From NCBI GenBank assembly GCA_018671175.1, contig JABHIE010000029.1, positions 150,929 to 214,928 of the forward strand: a DNA stretch of 64,000 bases, in the 5' to 3' direction. Source of the DNA: Planctomycetota bacterium (GTDB taxonomy: Bacteria; Planctomycetota; UBA1135). The notes under the pieces are model-generated. The model did no database searches, had not been told where the DNA came from, and saw only the letters and a list, made by a program, of their open reading frames with translations. The position numbers and the translations under genes were made by a program. Positions 53,099 through 63,946 of the stretch are shown here, piece by piece (positions within the stretch are counted from its first letter, which is position 1; each line of letters begins with the position of its first letter).

Positions 53099-53551
53099 TT
53101 ACTCGTTATCCCAAACCCAAGGGGTGGAAATTGGTGCCCAGTCTTCTAGGCCTTCTGGGAAGAAAATGCCCAATTCGCGAGTTGCGCTCTCAGAGGAGTC
53201 TGACCCATGCAAGAGATTGAAAGATTTTGAGCATCCGTAATCGCCACGGATAGTGCCGGCTTCCGCCTCGATACCAAAAGTCTTGCCCATCATGCGCCGC
53301 GCTACGGCAACGGCATCAGGGCCGCGCAAAGCCATGGCGATAATCGGGGAGCCTGTCATGAAGCCAACGAGGCCTTCGTAGAAAGGCTTGCCAATATGCT
53401 CGGCGTAATGCTTGGCAGCAACTTCTTGGCTCATGCGCATGAGGCGCATACCGACTAATTGAAGGCCCTTGTTCTCGAAGCGAGCAAGGATTTGGCCGAC
53501 GAGCCCACGGTGCAGGGCGTCTGGCTTGAAGAGAATGAGTGTAGTTTCCAC
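53099..53551 (-). CDS. ndk: Nucleoside diphosphate kinase
   Basis: A 150-residue enzyme balancing nucleoside triphosphates by a phospho-histidine intermediate. The start ETTLILFKPDALHRG is canonical when translation begins at the GTG at 53551; an upstream ATG at 53617 would add 22 non-conserved residues and has no promoter-like hexamer, while TATCCT (53593 to 53588) precedes the GTG by 36 bases. The active-site segment RGDYGCSKSFNLLHGSDSSESATRE carries His in the NLLHGSDS motif (usual N.VHGSDS), so the catalytic residue is kept. Confidence 0.9.
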   Translation of the reverse strand: METTLILFKPDALHRGLVGQILARFENKGLQLVGMRLMRMSQEVAAKHYAEHIGKPFYEGLVGFMTGSPIIAMALRGPDAVAVARRMMGKTFGIEAEAGTIRGDYGCSKSFNLLHGSDSSESATRELGIFFPEGLEDWAPISTPWVWDNE

Positions 53552-53587
53552 GGTTTTTGGGTGAGAGGGAGGTTGGTTAAGACGGAG

Positions 53588-53593
53588 AGGATA
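53588..53593 (-). promoter_or_regulatory. Putative -10 element of ndk
   Basis: TATCCT on the minus strand, 36 bases upstream of the GTG start. It supports the shorter ndk start. Confidence 0.35.
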
Positions 53594-53625
53594 CGACCTT
53601 GGCAAAGGAATCGCCATAGTTACGG

Positions 53626-53653
53626 TTGATTGAGCCCGGAAAGTGTTTAGAAT
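53626..53653 (+). promoter_or_regulatory. ATP synthase operon promoter
   Basis: TTGATT (53626-53631), a 16-base spacer and TAGAAT (53648-53653), about 70 bases upstream of the first atp gene. It is one of two places in the window with a recognisable -35 element. Confidence 0.5.
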
Positions 53654-53723
53654 GTCCGCCCGATTCCACTCCAGCTCTCCTTAGTGCTGATGTGTTGTCG
53701 CTCTTTCCCTCATTCGATAGGAA

Positions 53724-53993
53724 ATGGCTTCCCCCCAACAGGACGACTCTTCCCGGAAAACGCCTTCAAACCCTTCAGCTGATTACGTCCGCTACTCGGG
53801 TATTGGGGTTCAGTTCGCCGCCACGATGGGCTTCTTTGCCTATATTGGTTACCGGATTGACCTTTGGCTTGGTCTTTTGACCGTTTTCCCGGTCTTTCTG
53901 ATAGCCGGAGTTTTTCTCGGAATGGCGCTTGGTATTTACCGACTTAAGCTCCAGTTCGATACGCCCAAAAGCGATCGTGAATCCGAATCATGA
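53724..53993 (+). CDS. atpZ: ATP synthase accessory membrane protein, AtpZ/AtpI-like
   Basis: An 89-residue protein with two membrane segments (about residues 28-45 and 50-72) separated by a short loop with YRIDLWLG. This matches the ATPase_gene1 (AtpZ/AtpI-related) family at the head of many atp operons, where the products help c-ring assembly or Mg/Ca uptake. It overlaps the next gene by ATGA. Confidence 0.7.
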   Translation: MASPQQDDSSRKTPSNPSADYVRYSGIGVQFAATMGFFAYIGYRIDLWLGLLTVFPVFLIAGVFLGMALGIYRLKLQFDTPKSDRESES

Positions 53994-54379
53994 AACTCCT
54001 TCTGCTTGCCCTTACTTTTCTGCCCTTGCTCTCAAAGCCTTTTTGGCCTGAGCTGTGGTGGTCGGGTTTGTCTGCAGGCTGGGTGTCTGCCATGGCCCTA
54101 GAGCTTCTGACGCATTTTCGTCGTCAGCGCGCTTTTGAGCCCGATGCGCCTCCCCAGGCATGGCTTTCTGCCATCGTGGGCGGTTTTCTGGCCAAGCTAG
54201 TGGTCCTCCTTGCAGTCGCGGTTGTTGGTGCTCGCTTTAGCACTCATCATGTTCCTGCATTCCTCTTCTCCTTTCTCGCCGCCATGGCACTAGGGGAAGC
54301 CCTCTCCCTGACGGCTCTTGCCCGTCTCCCTCGTCTCGTCGCTAACGAGACTGACTCCCCAACTCCACGATCTTCGTGA
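53990..54379 (+). CDS. Small membrane protein in atp operon, possible ATP synthase subunit I
   Basis: A 129-residue protein with four hydrophobic segments. Position between atpZ and atpB and size match ATP synthase subunit I (PF03899-like), which assists c-ring assembly; direct similarity cannot be judged by eye. The stop overlaps the atpB GTG start (GTGA). Confidence 0.55.
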   Translation: MKLLLLALTFLPLLSKPFWPELWWSGLSAGWVSAMALELLTHFRRQRAFEPDAPPQAWLSAIVGGFLAKLVVLLAVAVVGARFSTHHVPAFLFSFLAAMALGEALSLTALARLPRLVANETDSPTPRSS

Positions 54380-55212
54380 GCCTTCTCCCGACACTCTTCG
54401 CAGCTGCGTCCACTTCAGGTGGCGGCGGCCACGCTGTTGATCCGACCAAGCCATTTGATGCACTGTTCGGTCATGTGGTGCCCCATGCGGTTGAGGGGCT
54501 AACTCTCTTCGGGATGCAAGTCTGGAATATCCAGATTTTTCAAGTCCTTTCCATCCTGCTGATTTTTGTGGCCTTTGCCGGTGTCGCCCGTGCAGTCCGC
54601 AATGGCACTGGTGGTAAGCGAGCCAAGATAGCAGCAGGTTTTGTTGATTACATCGTCGAAGACATGATCGTGCCCAATATTCACGAGCGCAAGCACGCGC
54701 GCGCGTTGGCACCTTTGTTCTTGTCTTTCTTTTTCTTCATTCTCTTTATGAATCTGTTTGGCCTCGTCCCTTTCGGCGCGACGGCTACAGCATCGGTCTA
54801 TGTCCCCGCCGCTATGGCCGGGCTGACTTTCCTCGTCATGCTGCTCGGCGGCATGATCGTGCAGGGCCCAATTAAGTTCTGGGTAAACCTGCTGCCCCAT
54901 GGCCTTCCGGCCTGGTTAATTCCGTTAATGTTTGTCGTTGAGTTGATTGGCTTATGTGTTAAGCCTTTTGCCTTGATGGTGCGTTTGACGGCCAACATGG
55001 TAGGGGGGCACCTCGTGCTGCTCTCTTTCATGGGTCTGATGTTCTTCTTCGGCTATGGTTCTCCCATGGCTGGGTGGGCAGTCGCGCCAGCTTCAATTGG
55101 CATGGCTGTTTTCATCATGATCATCGAGGGCTTTGTTGCCCTTTTGCAGGCGTATATTTTTACCCTGCTGTCCATCATTTTCGTGGGCGCAAGCCTGCAT
55201 CCGGATCACTAA
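54376..55212 (+). CDS. atpB: F0F1 ATP synthase subunit a
   Basis: A 278-residue membrane subunit forming the proton half-channels. The essential Arg is in CVKPFALMVRLTANMVGGHL, and the C-terminal IIEGFVALLQAYIFTLLSIIFVG is the standard final helix. An N-terminal Gly/His-rich segment (STSGGGGHAVDPTKPF) lies outside the membrane. It starts with GTG overlapping the previous stop. Confidence 0.95.
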   Translation: MSLLPTLFAAASTSGGGGHAVDPTKPFDALFGHVVPHAVEGLTLFGMQVWNIQIFQVLSILLIFVAFAGVARAVRNGTGGKRAKIAAGFVDYIVEDMIVPNIHERKHARALAPLFLSFFFFILFMNLFGLVPFGATATASVYVPAAMAGLTFLVMLLGGMIVQGPIKFWVNLLPHGLPAWLIPLMFVVELIGLCVKPFALMVRLTANMVGGHLVLLSFMGLMFFFGYGSPMAGWAVAPASIGMAVFIMIIEGFVALLQAYIFTLLSIIFVGASLHPDH

Positions 55213-55246
55213 CGATCCCAACCCCGCAATACCTGAGACTCGCAAG

Positions 55247-55498
55247 ATGCTCGAAATCGTACAACCTGTCATTGAGGCCGCCGCCTCCGCTCCACTCATC
55301 CCTGTTTCTGTCGGTGCAGGCCTCGCCATTATTGGTGCTGGCATGGGCATTGGCAAAATCGGTTCTTCTGCCAACGAAGCTATCGCTCGTCAGCCAGAAG
55401 CCGCCGGTGACATCAAAGGCAACGCACTCATCCTCTCCGCACTCATTGAGGGTGCCACGCTGTTCGCAGTTGTGGTTGCTCTTCTCGCCACTATTTAG
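55247..55498 (+). CDS. atpE: F0F1 ATP synthase subunit c
   Basis: An 83-residue hairpin protein forming the rotor ring. Helix 1 has the GAGxxxxGAGxGIG glycine motif, the loop reads RQPEA, and the ion-binding Glu is in ALIEGATLFAVV. The Glu is followed by Gly, and helix 1 lacks the Gln of sodium-type c subunits, so protons are the likely coupling ion. The ATG at 55247 is preferred over longer in-frame starts that overlap atpB. Confidence 0.95.
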   Translation: MLEIVQPVIEAAASAPLIPVSVGAGLAIIGAGMGIGKIGSSANEAIARQPEAAGDIKGNALILSALIEGATLFAVVVALLATI

Positions 55499-55502
55499 TG
55501 GT

Positions 55503-55559
55503 TTGAGTTGCTCTCGCGGGGCGACCGGCTCACTCCTTCGTGGGTGAGCCGAAACTCAA
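55503..55559 (+). promoter_or_regulatory. Nested inverted repeat between atpE and atpF
   Basis: Inner stem CGGCTCAC (55526-55533) with GTGAGCCG (55544-55551), eight perfect pairs and a ten-base loop; outer stem TTGAGTT (55503-55509) with AACTCAA (55553-55559). It has no U-tract, so RNA stabilisation or processing that raises c-subunit yield is more likely than termination. Confidence 0.6.
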
Positions 55560-55586
55560 CCCGCAGTCAATCAACCGGAGACGCAC

Positions 55587-56135
55587 ATGATGCCACTCCT
55601 TTACTTTGCCGCTCTCGCCCTTCCTAGTGAAGAGGCTGAAGGGGGATTGGATTTTTTCAATGTTGGCCAATCGGCCACCATCTGGACCATCCTAATCTTT
55701 CTCCTCAGCTTCCCGCTCATGTGGAAAGTCGTTTTTGGTCCTATCGTAAAAGCTCTCGAATCCCGCGAAAATGCGGCTCGCGATGCCGCTCGGTCCGCTG
55801 AAACGGCCCGTGAGGATACCGAGCGTCTGATGCAATCCGCGAAAACCGAAGCAGAATCCGCAATGCGAGAGTCTCGCGAATTGCTTAAAGCTGAAAAAGT
55901 TAAGGCAGCTGAATTGGGCGAGAAATTGCGCAATGAAGCCCGTGCCGAAGCTGAGCTTGAGCGCGCGCGAGCACAAGAAGAACTCGAACGCACCCTCGCG
56001 GCTGCCAGAGAGACTCTTCGTCGCGAAGCCGTTTCTCTTGGCGTAGAAGTCGCCGAGAAAGTCATCGTGCGTGAATTCACGGGTGATGATCAGAAACGCC
56101 TTGTCTCTGACTTCTCTAAAGAGGTCGGTGCCTAA
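55587..56135 (+). CDS. atpF: F0F1 ATP synthase subunit b
   Basis: A 182-residue stator subunit with one N-terminal membrane segment (about residues 30-48) and a long charged coiled coil. The C-terminal LGVEVAEKVIVREFTGDDQKRLV is typical. A GGAG Shine-Dalgarno motif stands seven bases before the ATG. It links subunit a to F1 via delta. Confidence 0.92.
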   Translation: MMPLLYFAALALPSEEAEGGLDFFNVGQSATIWTILIFLLSFPLMWKVVFGPIVKALESRENAARDAARSAETAREDTERLMQSAKTEAESAMRESRELLKAEKVKAAELGEKLRNEARAEAELERARAQEELERTLAAARETLRREAVSLGVEVAEKVIVREFTGDDQKRLVSDFSKEVGA

Positions 56136-56137
56136 TT

Positions 56138-56698
56138 ATGGGTGATGTCGTCTTGACCACAGCCGTTGCTCGCCGCTATGCGCGGGCTTTCTTTCAGGCC
56201 GCACTTGGTGCCGATGAGCTTGAGCAAGCGTTCGCTGACATTGAGGTCTTGACCTCAGTTGTGGCGGACAAACAGGTTTCGGCCTGGTTGCTTGATCCTC
56301 GCGCCGGAGAGTCTCGCAAGCGCGATGCGCTTTTGCGTGCCATGAAAGATACCGGTCGGCATTTCGTCAACCTACTCAACATGCTTGAGCGCCGCAATCG
56401 TTTGGCGGTCCTCACGCAACTCCCTGCCGCATTCCTCGTCTTGCACGACGAGCATCATGGTCGCCAACGCGGCCTGCTTGAAACCGCGCTCCCTCTCATC
56501 GAGGGCGAAAAAGAGGCCTTAGAGGCTTCCTTTTCTGCGTCGACAGGCAAGCAAGTCTCTCTTGAGGTTCGCCAAGATGCTTCTCTGTTAGGTGGTGTTC
56601 GCGTCACGCTTGCCGGAACGCGTTACGACGGCACAGCTCGCGCACGGCTTAATGCCGCACGCAAGCGTCTCCAAGAAGTCGAGCTCAACATTGGTTGA
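56138..56698 (+). CDS. atpH: F0F1 ATP synthase subunit delta
   Basis: A 186-residue stator subunit. The N-terminal [17 protein letters not shown] matches the OSCP/delta signature, and the C-terminal [26 protein letters not shown] fits the family's 'D..ilGG..i.....iD.S....L' motif. The start lies two bases after the atpF stop. Confidence 0.92.
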   Translation: MGDVVLTTAVARRYARAFFQAALGADELEQAFADIEVLTSVVADKQVSAWLLDPRAGESRKRDALLRAMKDTGRHFVNLLNMLERRNRLAVLTQLPAAFLVLHDEHHGRQRGLLETALPLIEGEKEALEASFSASTGKQVSLEVRQDASLLGGVRVTLAGTRYDGTARARLNAARKRLQEVELNIG

Positions 56699-56718
56699 GC
56701 CAAAACAAATTCATAAAA

Positions 56719-58290
56719 ATGGAACTGCAACCCTCTGAAGTCACTTCAGTCCTAAAAAAGGAAATCGAAGGCTTTGAGTCCTCTGCATCGACTGAAAAAG
56801 TCGGTCAGGTCCTACAAGTTGGCGACGGTGTCGCTCGCGTGTACGGTCTCGATCAATGCATGATGTCTGAGCTCGTTGAATTCCCCGATGGCGTGATGGG
56901 CATGGCCCTCAACCTCGAGGAAGACAATGTAGGCTGCGTGCTTCTCGGCGACGCTTCTTCTGTAAAAGAAGGCGACCCCGTTAAGAGCACAGGCCGTATT
57001 ATTTCTGTGCCGACTGGCCTCGCCATGATTGGTCGCGTTGTCGATGCGCTTGGAAACCCGCTTGATGGGAAAGGCGCGATCGATACGACCGATGCCGACC
57101 TCCGGCCGATTGAGCAGCCTGCTCCTTCTGTGATTGAGCGCGAGCCTGTTTCTCAGCCGATGGCCACGGGCATCAAGGCGCTTGACGCCATGATTCCTGT
57201 TGGGCGAGGTCAGCGCGAGTTGATTATTGGCGACCGTCAGACGGGTAAGACCGCTTTGATCGTTGACGCCATCATCAACCAGAAATCGACTGGTGGGGGT
57301 GATCCAACTCATCCTGATCAGGTGATTTGTGTTTATAACGCAATTGGGCAAAAGCAGTCAACTGTAGTTGATGTTCAGCTGAAACTTCAAGCTGCCGGCG
57401 CGATGGCATACACCATCATCGTCAATGCATCTGCTGACCACGAGGCTTCTATGCAATTCTTGTCGCCATACGCCGCGACAGCAATGGCCGAGCGTTTCCG
57501 TGATGCCGGCCGCCATGTCTTGATTGCTTACGATGACCTTACGAAGCAGGCCTACGCCTATCGTCAGGTGATGTTGCTCCTGCGTCGTCCTCCAGGCCGC
57601 GAGGCATACCCAGGTGACATTTTCAACTTGCACTCACGCCTCCTTGAGCGTTCAGCCAAATTGTCTGTCAACGCTCCAGATTTAAACTCACGCTTCGAAA
57701 AAGGCGGTGGTTCACTCACGGCTCTTCCAGTCGTTGAGACTCAAGAGGGCGATGTCTCGGCCTACATTCCGACCAATGTGATTTCGATCACTGACGGTCA
57801 GATTTTCCTCGAGGCTAACCTTTTCTATTCGGGTATCCGGCCTGCTGTAAACGTTGGTATTTCGGTGTCTCGTGTAGGCGGTGCAGCTCAAACGCCAGCC
57901 ATGAAAAAGGTTGCTGGTGGTTTGCGCATCAACTTGGCGCAGTTCCGCGAGCTTGAAGCTTTTGCTCAGTTCGGTTCTGACCTAGATGAGGCGACTCAAC
58001 AGTCACTCAGCCGTGGTGCGCGATTGGTCGAGTTGCTTAAGCAGGGCCAATATGTCCCAATGAGCAATGCGGCACAAATTGTGGCCCTTTTTGCTGGCAC
58101 AGCAGGCCTCATTGATTCGGTTGAGCTTGATCGCGTGACTGAATTCGAAGCTGGCTTTGTTGAGTACATGACTGACAACCACTCTGACCTCATGGCCACT
58201 CTAAATAATTGGAGCACCAAGTGGAACAACGAGATGGCTGAAGAAGTCACCGGTGCTTGCGCAAAATTCTTAACGACCTTTAACGCTTAA
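56719..58290 (+). CDS. atpA: F0F1 ATP synthase subunit alpha
   Basis: A 523-residue regulatory nucleotide-binding subunit. The Walker A is GDRQTGKT, and the family-typical [17 protein letters not shown] is present with its Arg finger (VSRVG). The start at ATG 56719 gives [19 protein letters not shown], the normal N terminus; an in-frame TTG at 56695 overlapping the atpH stop would add eight residues. Confidence 0.95.
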   Translation: MELQPSEVTSVLKKEIEGFESSASTEKVGQVLQVGDGVARVYGLDQCMMSELVEFPDGVMGMALNLEEDNVGCVLLGDASSVKEGDPVKSTGRIISVPTGLAMIGRVVDALGNPLDGKGAIDTTDADLRPIEQPAPSVIEREPVSQPMATGIKALDAMIPVGRGQRELIIGDRQTGKTALIVDAIINQKSTGGGDPTHPDQVICVYNAIGQKQSTVVDVQLKLQAAGAMAYTIIVNASADHEASMQFLSPYAATAMAERFRDAGRHVLIAYDDLTKQAYAYRQVMLLLRRPPGREAYPGDIFNLHSRLLERSAKLSVNAPDLNSRFEKGGGSLTALPVVETQEGDVSAYIPTNVISITDGQIFLEANLFYSGIRPAVNVGISVSRVGGAAQTPAMKKVAGGLRINLAQFRELEAFAQFGSDLDEATQQSLSRGARLVELLKQGQYVPMSNAAQIVALFAGTAGLIDSVELDRVTEFEAGFVEYMTDNHSDLMATLNNWSTKWNNEMAEEVTGACAKFLTTFNA

Positions 58291-58302
58291 TCCTCTAGAG
58301 CT

Positions 58303-60631
<2,329 letters not shown>

Positions 60632-60643
60632 CCTGAGTTCCCT

Positions 60644-61051
60644 GTGACTGCTTCCACTCTTACGCTGCGCATTGTGACGCCATCCGCCACGGTTCTTGAA
60701 ACCGAGGTCGACGGTGTGCGTTTCCCTGGCGAAGATGGCTCTTTCGGTATTTTGCCTCGGCACGCGACGATGCTTTCTCTGACCGAGTCTGGCCTCGTTG
60801 TTGGCCGCATGACTGCCGGCGGAGAGGTCTCGTATCTGGTGCACGACGGCTTTGCCGAGGTACGGGATAATGTCCTCACCATTTTGACTCGTTCTGCTGA
60901 AAAGCTAGGCGAGATTGACTTGGGCCGTGCGCGCGCCGCTTCGGAGCGTGCTCGTGAGCGCTTGAGCGCTCGCAATTCTGATCTTGATGCAACGCGAGCC
61001 GAAGCGGCTTTGCGTCGCTCGTTGATGCGTATGAATCTATCTTCCAAATGA
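60644..61051 (+). CDS. atpC: F0F1 ATP synthase subunit epsilon
   Basis: A 135-residue subunit with the N-terminal beta sandwich (RIVTPSATVLETEVDGVRFPGEDGSFGILPRHA) and a C-terminal helical pair (RARAASERARERLSARN). It begins with GTG and its stop overlaps aspS by ATGA. Confidence 0.93.
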   Translation: MTASTLTLRIVTPSATVLETEVDGVRFPGEDGSFGILPRHATMLSLTESGLVVGRMTAGGEVSYLVHDGFAEVRDNVLTILTRSAEKLGEIDLGRARAASERARERLSARNSDLDATRAEAALRRSLMRMNLSSK

Positions 61052-62853
61052 GTTTGTCCGCCTCCTGGCGGACCCATGCCTGTGGCGAGCTGCGTGCTGA
61101 GCACGCAGGTGAGCGTGTCACACTTTGCGGTTGGGTTTCCAATCGCCGTGACCATGGCGGGGTTTCTTTTGTCGACCTGCGAGACCGTTATGGCGACATC
61201 CAATTGACGGCTGACGAGACTGCAAGCGAAGAAATTCGCCAGTCTTTGACGCGCTTGCACCCTGAGTATGTTCTGCAGATTGAGGGTGTGGTGCGACTAC
61301 GCGATGCGGAATACCGCACCAAAGGTCGTGATTCAGGCGACATCGAGATCGTCCCTGAGCGAGTCACTGTGGTAACTAAGGCCTCGCGACTTCCCTTCGA
61401 GATTGTCGACGACCTTGATGTGCCTGAAGAGATGCGGATGAAATACCGCTACCTCGATATGCGCCGTGCACCTGTCGCCAAGCGCTTGATGTTGCGCTCC
61501 AAAGCTAACCATGCTTTGCGCTGCACTTTGATTGCCGAGCAATTCGTCGAGATCGAAACACCGATGCTCACCAAATCCACACCAGAGGGTGCGCGTGATT
61601 ATTTGGTGCCGAATCGCCGCCAACCCAACAGTTGGTATGCCTTGCCGCAATCACCGCAGTTGTTTAAACAGCTCAGTATGGTCGGCGGCATGGACCGCTA
61701 CTTCCAAATCGCGCGCTGCATGCGCGACGAAGATTTGCGTGCAGATCGCCAACCTGAATTTACTCAGCTTGACCTTGAGATGTCCTTCGTTGACGAAGAA
61801 GATGTCTATGCCTTGGTTGAGCGCGTGATGGCCAATCTCTACCAAGAAATGCAGAGCGAGGCCTTGCAGACTCCGTTTGAGCGCATCCCATACGCAGAAT
61901 CGGTCGCGCGATTTGCTAGCGATAAGCCAGACTTACGCAACCCACTCGAAGTCGTTGACTTGGCCGGGCCAGCAACAACCATTGGCTTTTCTATTTTTGA
62001 AAGTGTTCTCGAAAAGGGTGGATGGGTGCGCGGCGTTCGCGTTCCAGCCGGAGCGAGTTTGTCACGCAAGCAGATTGATTCCATCGAAGCCGCGGCTAAA
62101 GACGCCGGTGCTGGTGGTGCTGCTTGGTGTAAAGTCGGCCCAGACGGCCCAACGGGTCCACTTTCTCGCTTCTTAAAAAGCGACGAGGGCTCGGCCTTCC
62201 TCGCGTCTGCAGCTGCTGTCGAGGGCGATTTGCTCGTAACAATCGCCGATCGTCCACGCCGTGCCATGGTGGCGCTTGATGCCGTCCGTCGCCGCGCGGC
62301 TGACTTGATGGATCTTGTAAAAGGCCCTGACCGTTTGGTTTGGGTGACCGAGTTCCCACTCTTCGAAGAAACCGACGATGGCGAATGGACACCCGCGCAC
62401 CATCCGTTTACTTACCCAGTCGAAGAAGACATTGCCGCGCTCAAAGCCGGTGGTCGCGAGGGAATTCGCTCTCGTGCATACGATCTCGTCCTTAACGGCG
62501 TTGAACTTGGGTCGGGCTCTATCCGTATTCACAACGCTGAATTGCAGCGCGACATCTTTACGGCCATTGGCCTTGATGCCGCTGAGGCCGAGCGGCGTTT
62601 CGCCTTTTTGCTCGAAGCCTTCCGCTATGGGCCACCGCCCCATGCTGGTTTTGCCATTGGGCTCGACCGTCTCTACGCCTTGATGTTTGATGCGGAAACC
62701 ATCCGCGAGGTCATTGCTTTCCCTAAGACTTCAGTGGGGGGCTGCCCTTTGACGGGCGCGCCATCTGATGTCGACCTTTCTCAAGTCGAAGAGCTCGGTT
62801 TGCTCCTCGCCCCATCTTCTGATTTGGAAGATGCGGATTCTCACATAAATTAG
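61048..62853 (+). CDS. aspS: Aspartyl-tRNA synthetase
   Basis: A 601-residue class IIb synthetase of the bacterial type. The OB fold carries VTLCGWVSNRRDHGGVSFVDLRDRYG; motif 2 is FQIARCMRDEDLRADRQPEFTQLDLEMSF; the bacterial GAD insertion lies at about residues 290-420; motif 3 is GFAIGLDRLYALM near the C terminus. It is coupled to atpC by overlap and followed 12 bases later by infC, so translation genes ride on the ATP synthase transcript. Confidence 0.95.
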   Translation: MSLSASWRTHACGELRAEHAGERVTLCGWVSNRRDHGGVSFVDLRDRYGDIQLTADETASEEIRQSLTRLHPEYVLQIEGVVRLRDAEYRTKGRDSGDIEIVPERVTVVTKASRLPFEIVDDLDVPEEMRMKYRYLDMRRAPVAKRLMLRSKANHALRCTLIAEQFVEIETPMLTKSTPEGARDYLVPNRRQPNSWYALPQSPQLFKQLSMVGGMDRYFQIARCMRDEDLRADRQPEFTQLDLEMSFVDEEDVYALVERVMANLYQEMQSEALQTPFERIPYAESVARFASDKPDLRNPLEVVDLAGPATTIGFSIFESVLEKGGWVRGVRVPAGASLSRKQIDSIEAAAKDAGAGGAAWCKVGPDGPTGPLSRFLKSDEGSAFLASAAAVEGDLLVTIADRPRRAMVALDAVRRRAADLMDLVKGPDRLVWVTEFPLFEETDDGEWTPAHHPFTYPVEEDIAALKAGGREGIRSRAYDLVLNGVELGSGSIRIHNAELQRDIFTAIGLDAAEAERRFAFLLEAFRYGPPPHAGFAIGLDRLYALMFDAETIREVIAFPKTSVGGCPLTGAPSDVDLSQVEELGLLLAPSSDLEDADSHIN

Positions 62854-62865
62854 CAGGTAAATCTC

Positions 62866-63645
62866 ATTCCTCCACGCAGACGCAAGCGCTACGCACCTCC
62901 CGTAAAAGAAAAATATCGGGTCAACCGCCGGATTCGCATCCGGGAAGTCTTCCTCATCGACGCCGAGGGCACTCAGATTGGTGCAACGCCAACGGCCAAG
63001 GCACTGAAGATGGCGCAAGATGCGGGCCTCGATCTGGTTGAGGTCGCTCCACAGTCCAAACCACCTGTTTGCCGGATTTTAGATTACGGCAAATTTAAGT
63101 ACGAGGAGAAAAAGCGCAAAAAGAGTAAACCTAAGACAACGGCAGCCGCAATGAAAGAAGTGCGCGTCCGTCCTAAAATTGATGTCAATGACCTCAAGAT
63201 TAAGGTTCGGAAAGCCACTGAGTTTCTTGAGGCTGGCAGCAAAGTCCAGGTTACATGTCTTTTCCGTGGGCGTGAAATGGCCTACAAAGACCGCGGGCGC
63301 GATGTCCTGATGCGTGTTGTTGAGGCCTTGGCTGATATAGCAAAGGTCGAGCGTGAGCCCCGCATGGCCGGGCGACGCATGACCATGATGCTTGGCCCTT
63401 TAAGCGCTCAGCAACTCAAGCTGATCAAAAAGAAGCCCGTCGAGTCTCCTGCCGCATCAAGCACTAAAGGGCTTGCTGTCGTTGAGTCTCCTGACGACAT
63501 GAATTTGCCCGTCATTGAATCCCCTGTTGCAATGGAGCAGCCGCTCGAAAGTGATGCAGCTGAAGCTGCTGATGCTGACGCTCCAGTCGTCGATTTTGAC
63601 GATAACCCCGAGCAGAGCCCTGACGAAAGTTCCGACGAGGAATAA
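62866..63645 (+). CDS. infC: Translation initiation factor IF-3
   Basis: A 259-residue IF-3 starting at an ATT codon. Upstream in frame is a stop at 62851, and no ATG, GTG or TTG lies before the conserved KEKYRVNRRIRIREVFLID; the ATT at 62866 has an AGGT motif seven bases upstream. ATT starts are a known feature of infC that lets IF-3 control its own synthesis. The N domain, linker (EEKKRKKSKPKT) and C domain (EVRVRPKIDVNDLKIKVRKATEFL) are complete by about residue 190. A 70-residue acidic tail follows, with three VESP or IESP motifs; E. coli IF-3 (180) has none. Confidence 0.9.
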   Translation: MPPRRRKRYAPPVKEKYRVNRRIRIREVFLIDAEGTQIGATPTAKALKMAQDAGLDLVEVAPQSKPPVCRILDYGKFKYEEKKRKKSKPKTTAAAMKEVRVRPKIDVNDLKIKVRKATEFLEAGSKVQVTCLFRGREMAYKDRGRDVLMRVVEALADIAKVEREPRMAGRRMTMMLGPLSAQQLKLIKKKPVESPAASSTKGLAVVESPDDMNLPVIESPVAMEQPLESDAAEAADADAPVVDFDDNPEQSPDESSDEE

Positions 63646-63662
63646 ACTTACGATTATTCCTC

Positions 63663-63700
63663 CATTCTGGGATTGACCCCAGAATGAGCCGCGATAGAAT
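63663..63700 (+). promoter_or_regulatory. Promoter with overlapping hairpin before rpmI
   Basis: TTGACC (63673-63678), 16 bases, then TAGAAT (63695-63700) forms a good sigma-70-type promoter. A nine-base perfect inverted repeat, CATTCTGGG (63663-63671) and CCCAGAATG (63678-63686), covers the -35 region. A transcript from infC would fold here, and a DNA-binding protein could also use it. Confidence 0.55.
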
Positions 63701-63748
63701 ATCCGGTTCACCCCTTCTCCCCTTGGCCCTAAGACACAGGTAAAACCA

Positions 63749-63943
63749 GTGCCCAAGCAGAAAACAAGAAAGGCCGTTTCAGGCCGCATGAAACTCACCA
63801 AAAAAGGCAAGGTCATTCGCCGTCACATGATGACGGGGCATATGATGACTTGCAAATCCGCTAAGCGTCGGCGCAAATTGCGTCAGTCGACTGTTGCAGT
63901 CGGTCGTATCGCTAAAAACCTTCGCAAAATGATGGGGTCCTAA
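63749..63943 (+). CDS. rpmI: 50S ribosomal protein L35
   Basis: A 64-residue, highly basic protein. PKQKTRKAVSGRMKLTKKGKV fits the L35 signature, with later HMMTCKSAKRRRKLR. It starts with GTG. The order infC-rpmI-rplT is standard. Confidence 0.93.
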   Translation: MPKQKTRKAVSGRMKLTKKGKVIRRHMMTGHMMTCKSAKRRRKLRQSTVAVGRIAKNLRKMMGS

Positions 63944-63946
63944 TCG

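Noticed and set aside
53552..53617. Longer ndk start at 53617
   Set aside because: The extra 22 residues are not conserved, and the -10-like TATCCT lies downstream of that ATG, between it and the GTG at 53551.
63010..63012. ATG as start of IF-3
   Set aside because: It would delete almost 50 conserved N-domain residues; the ATT at 62866 restores them and has a Shine-Dalgarno motif.
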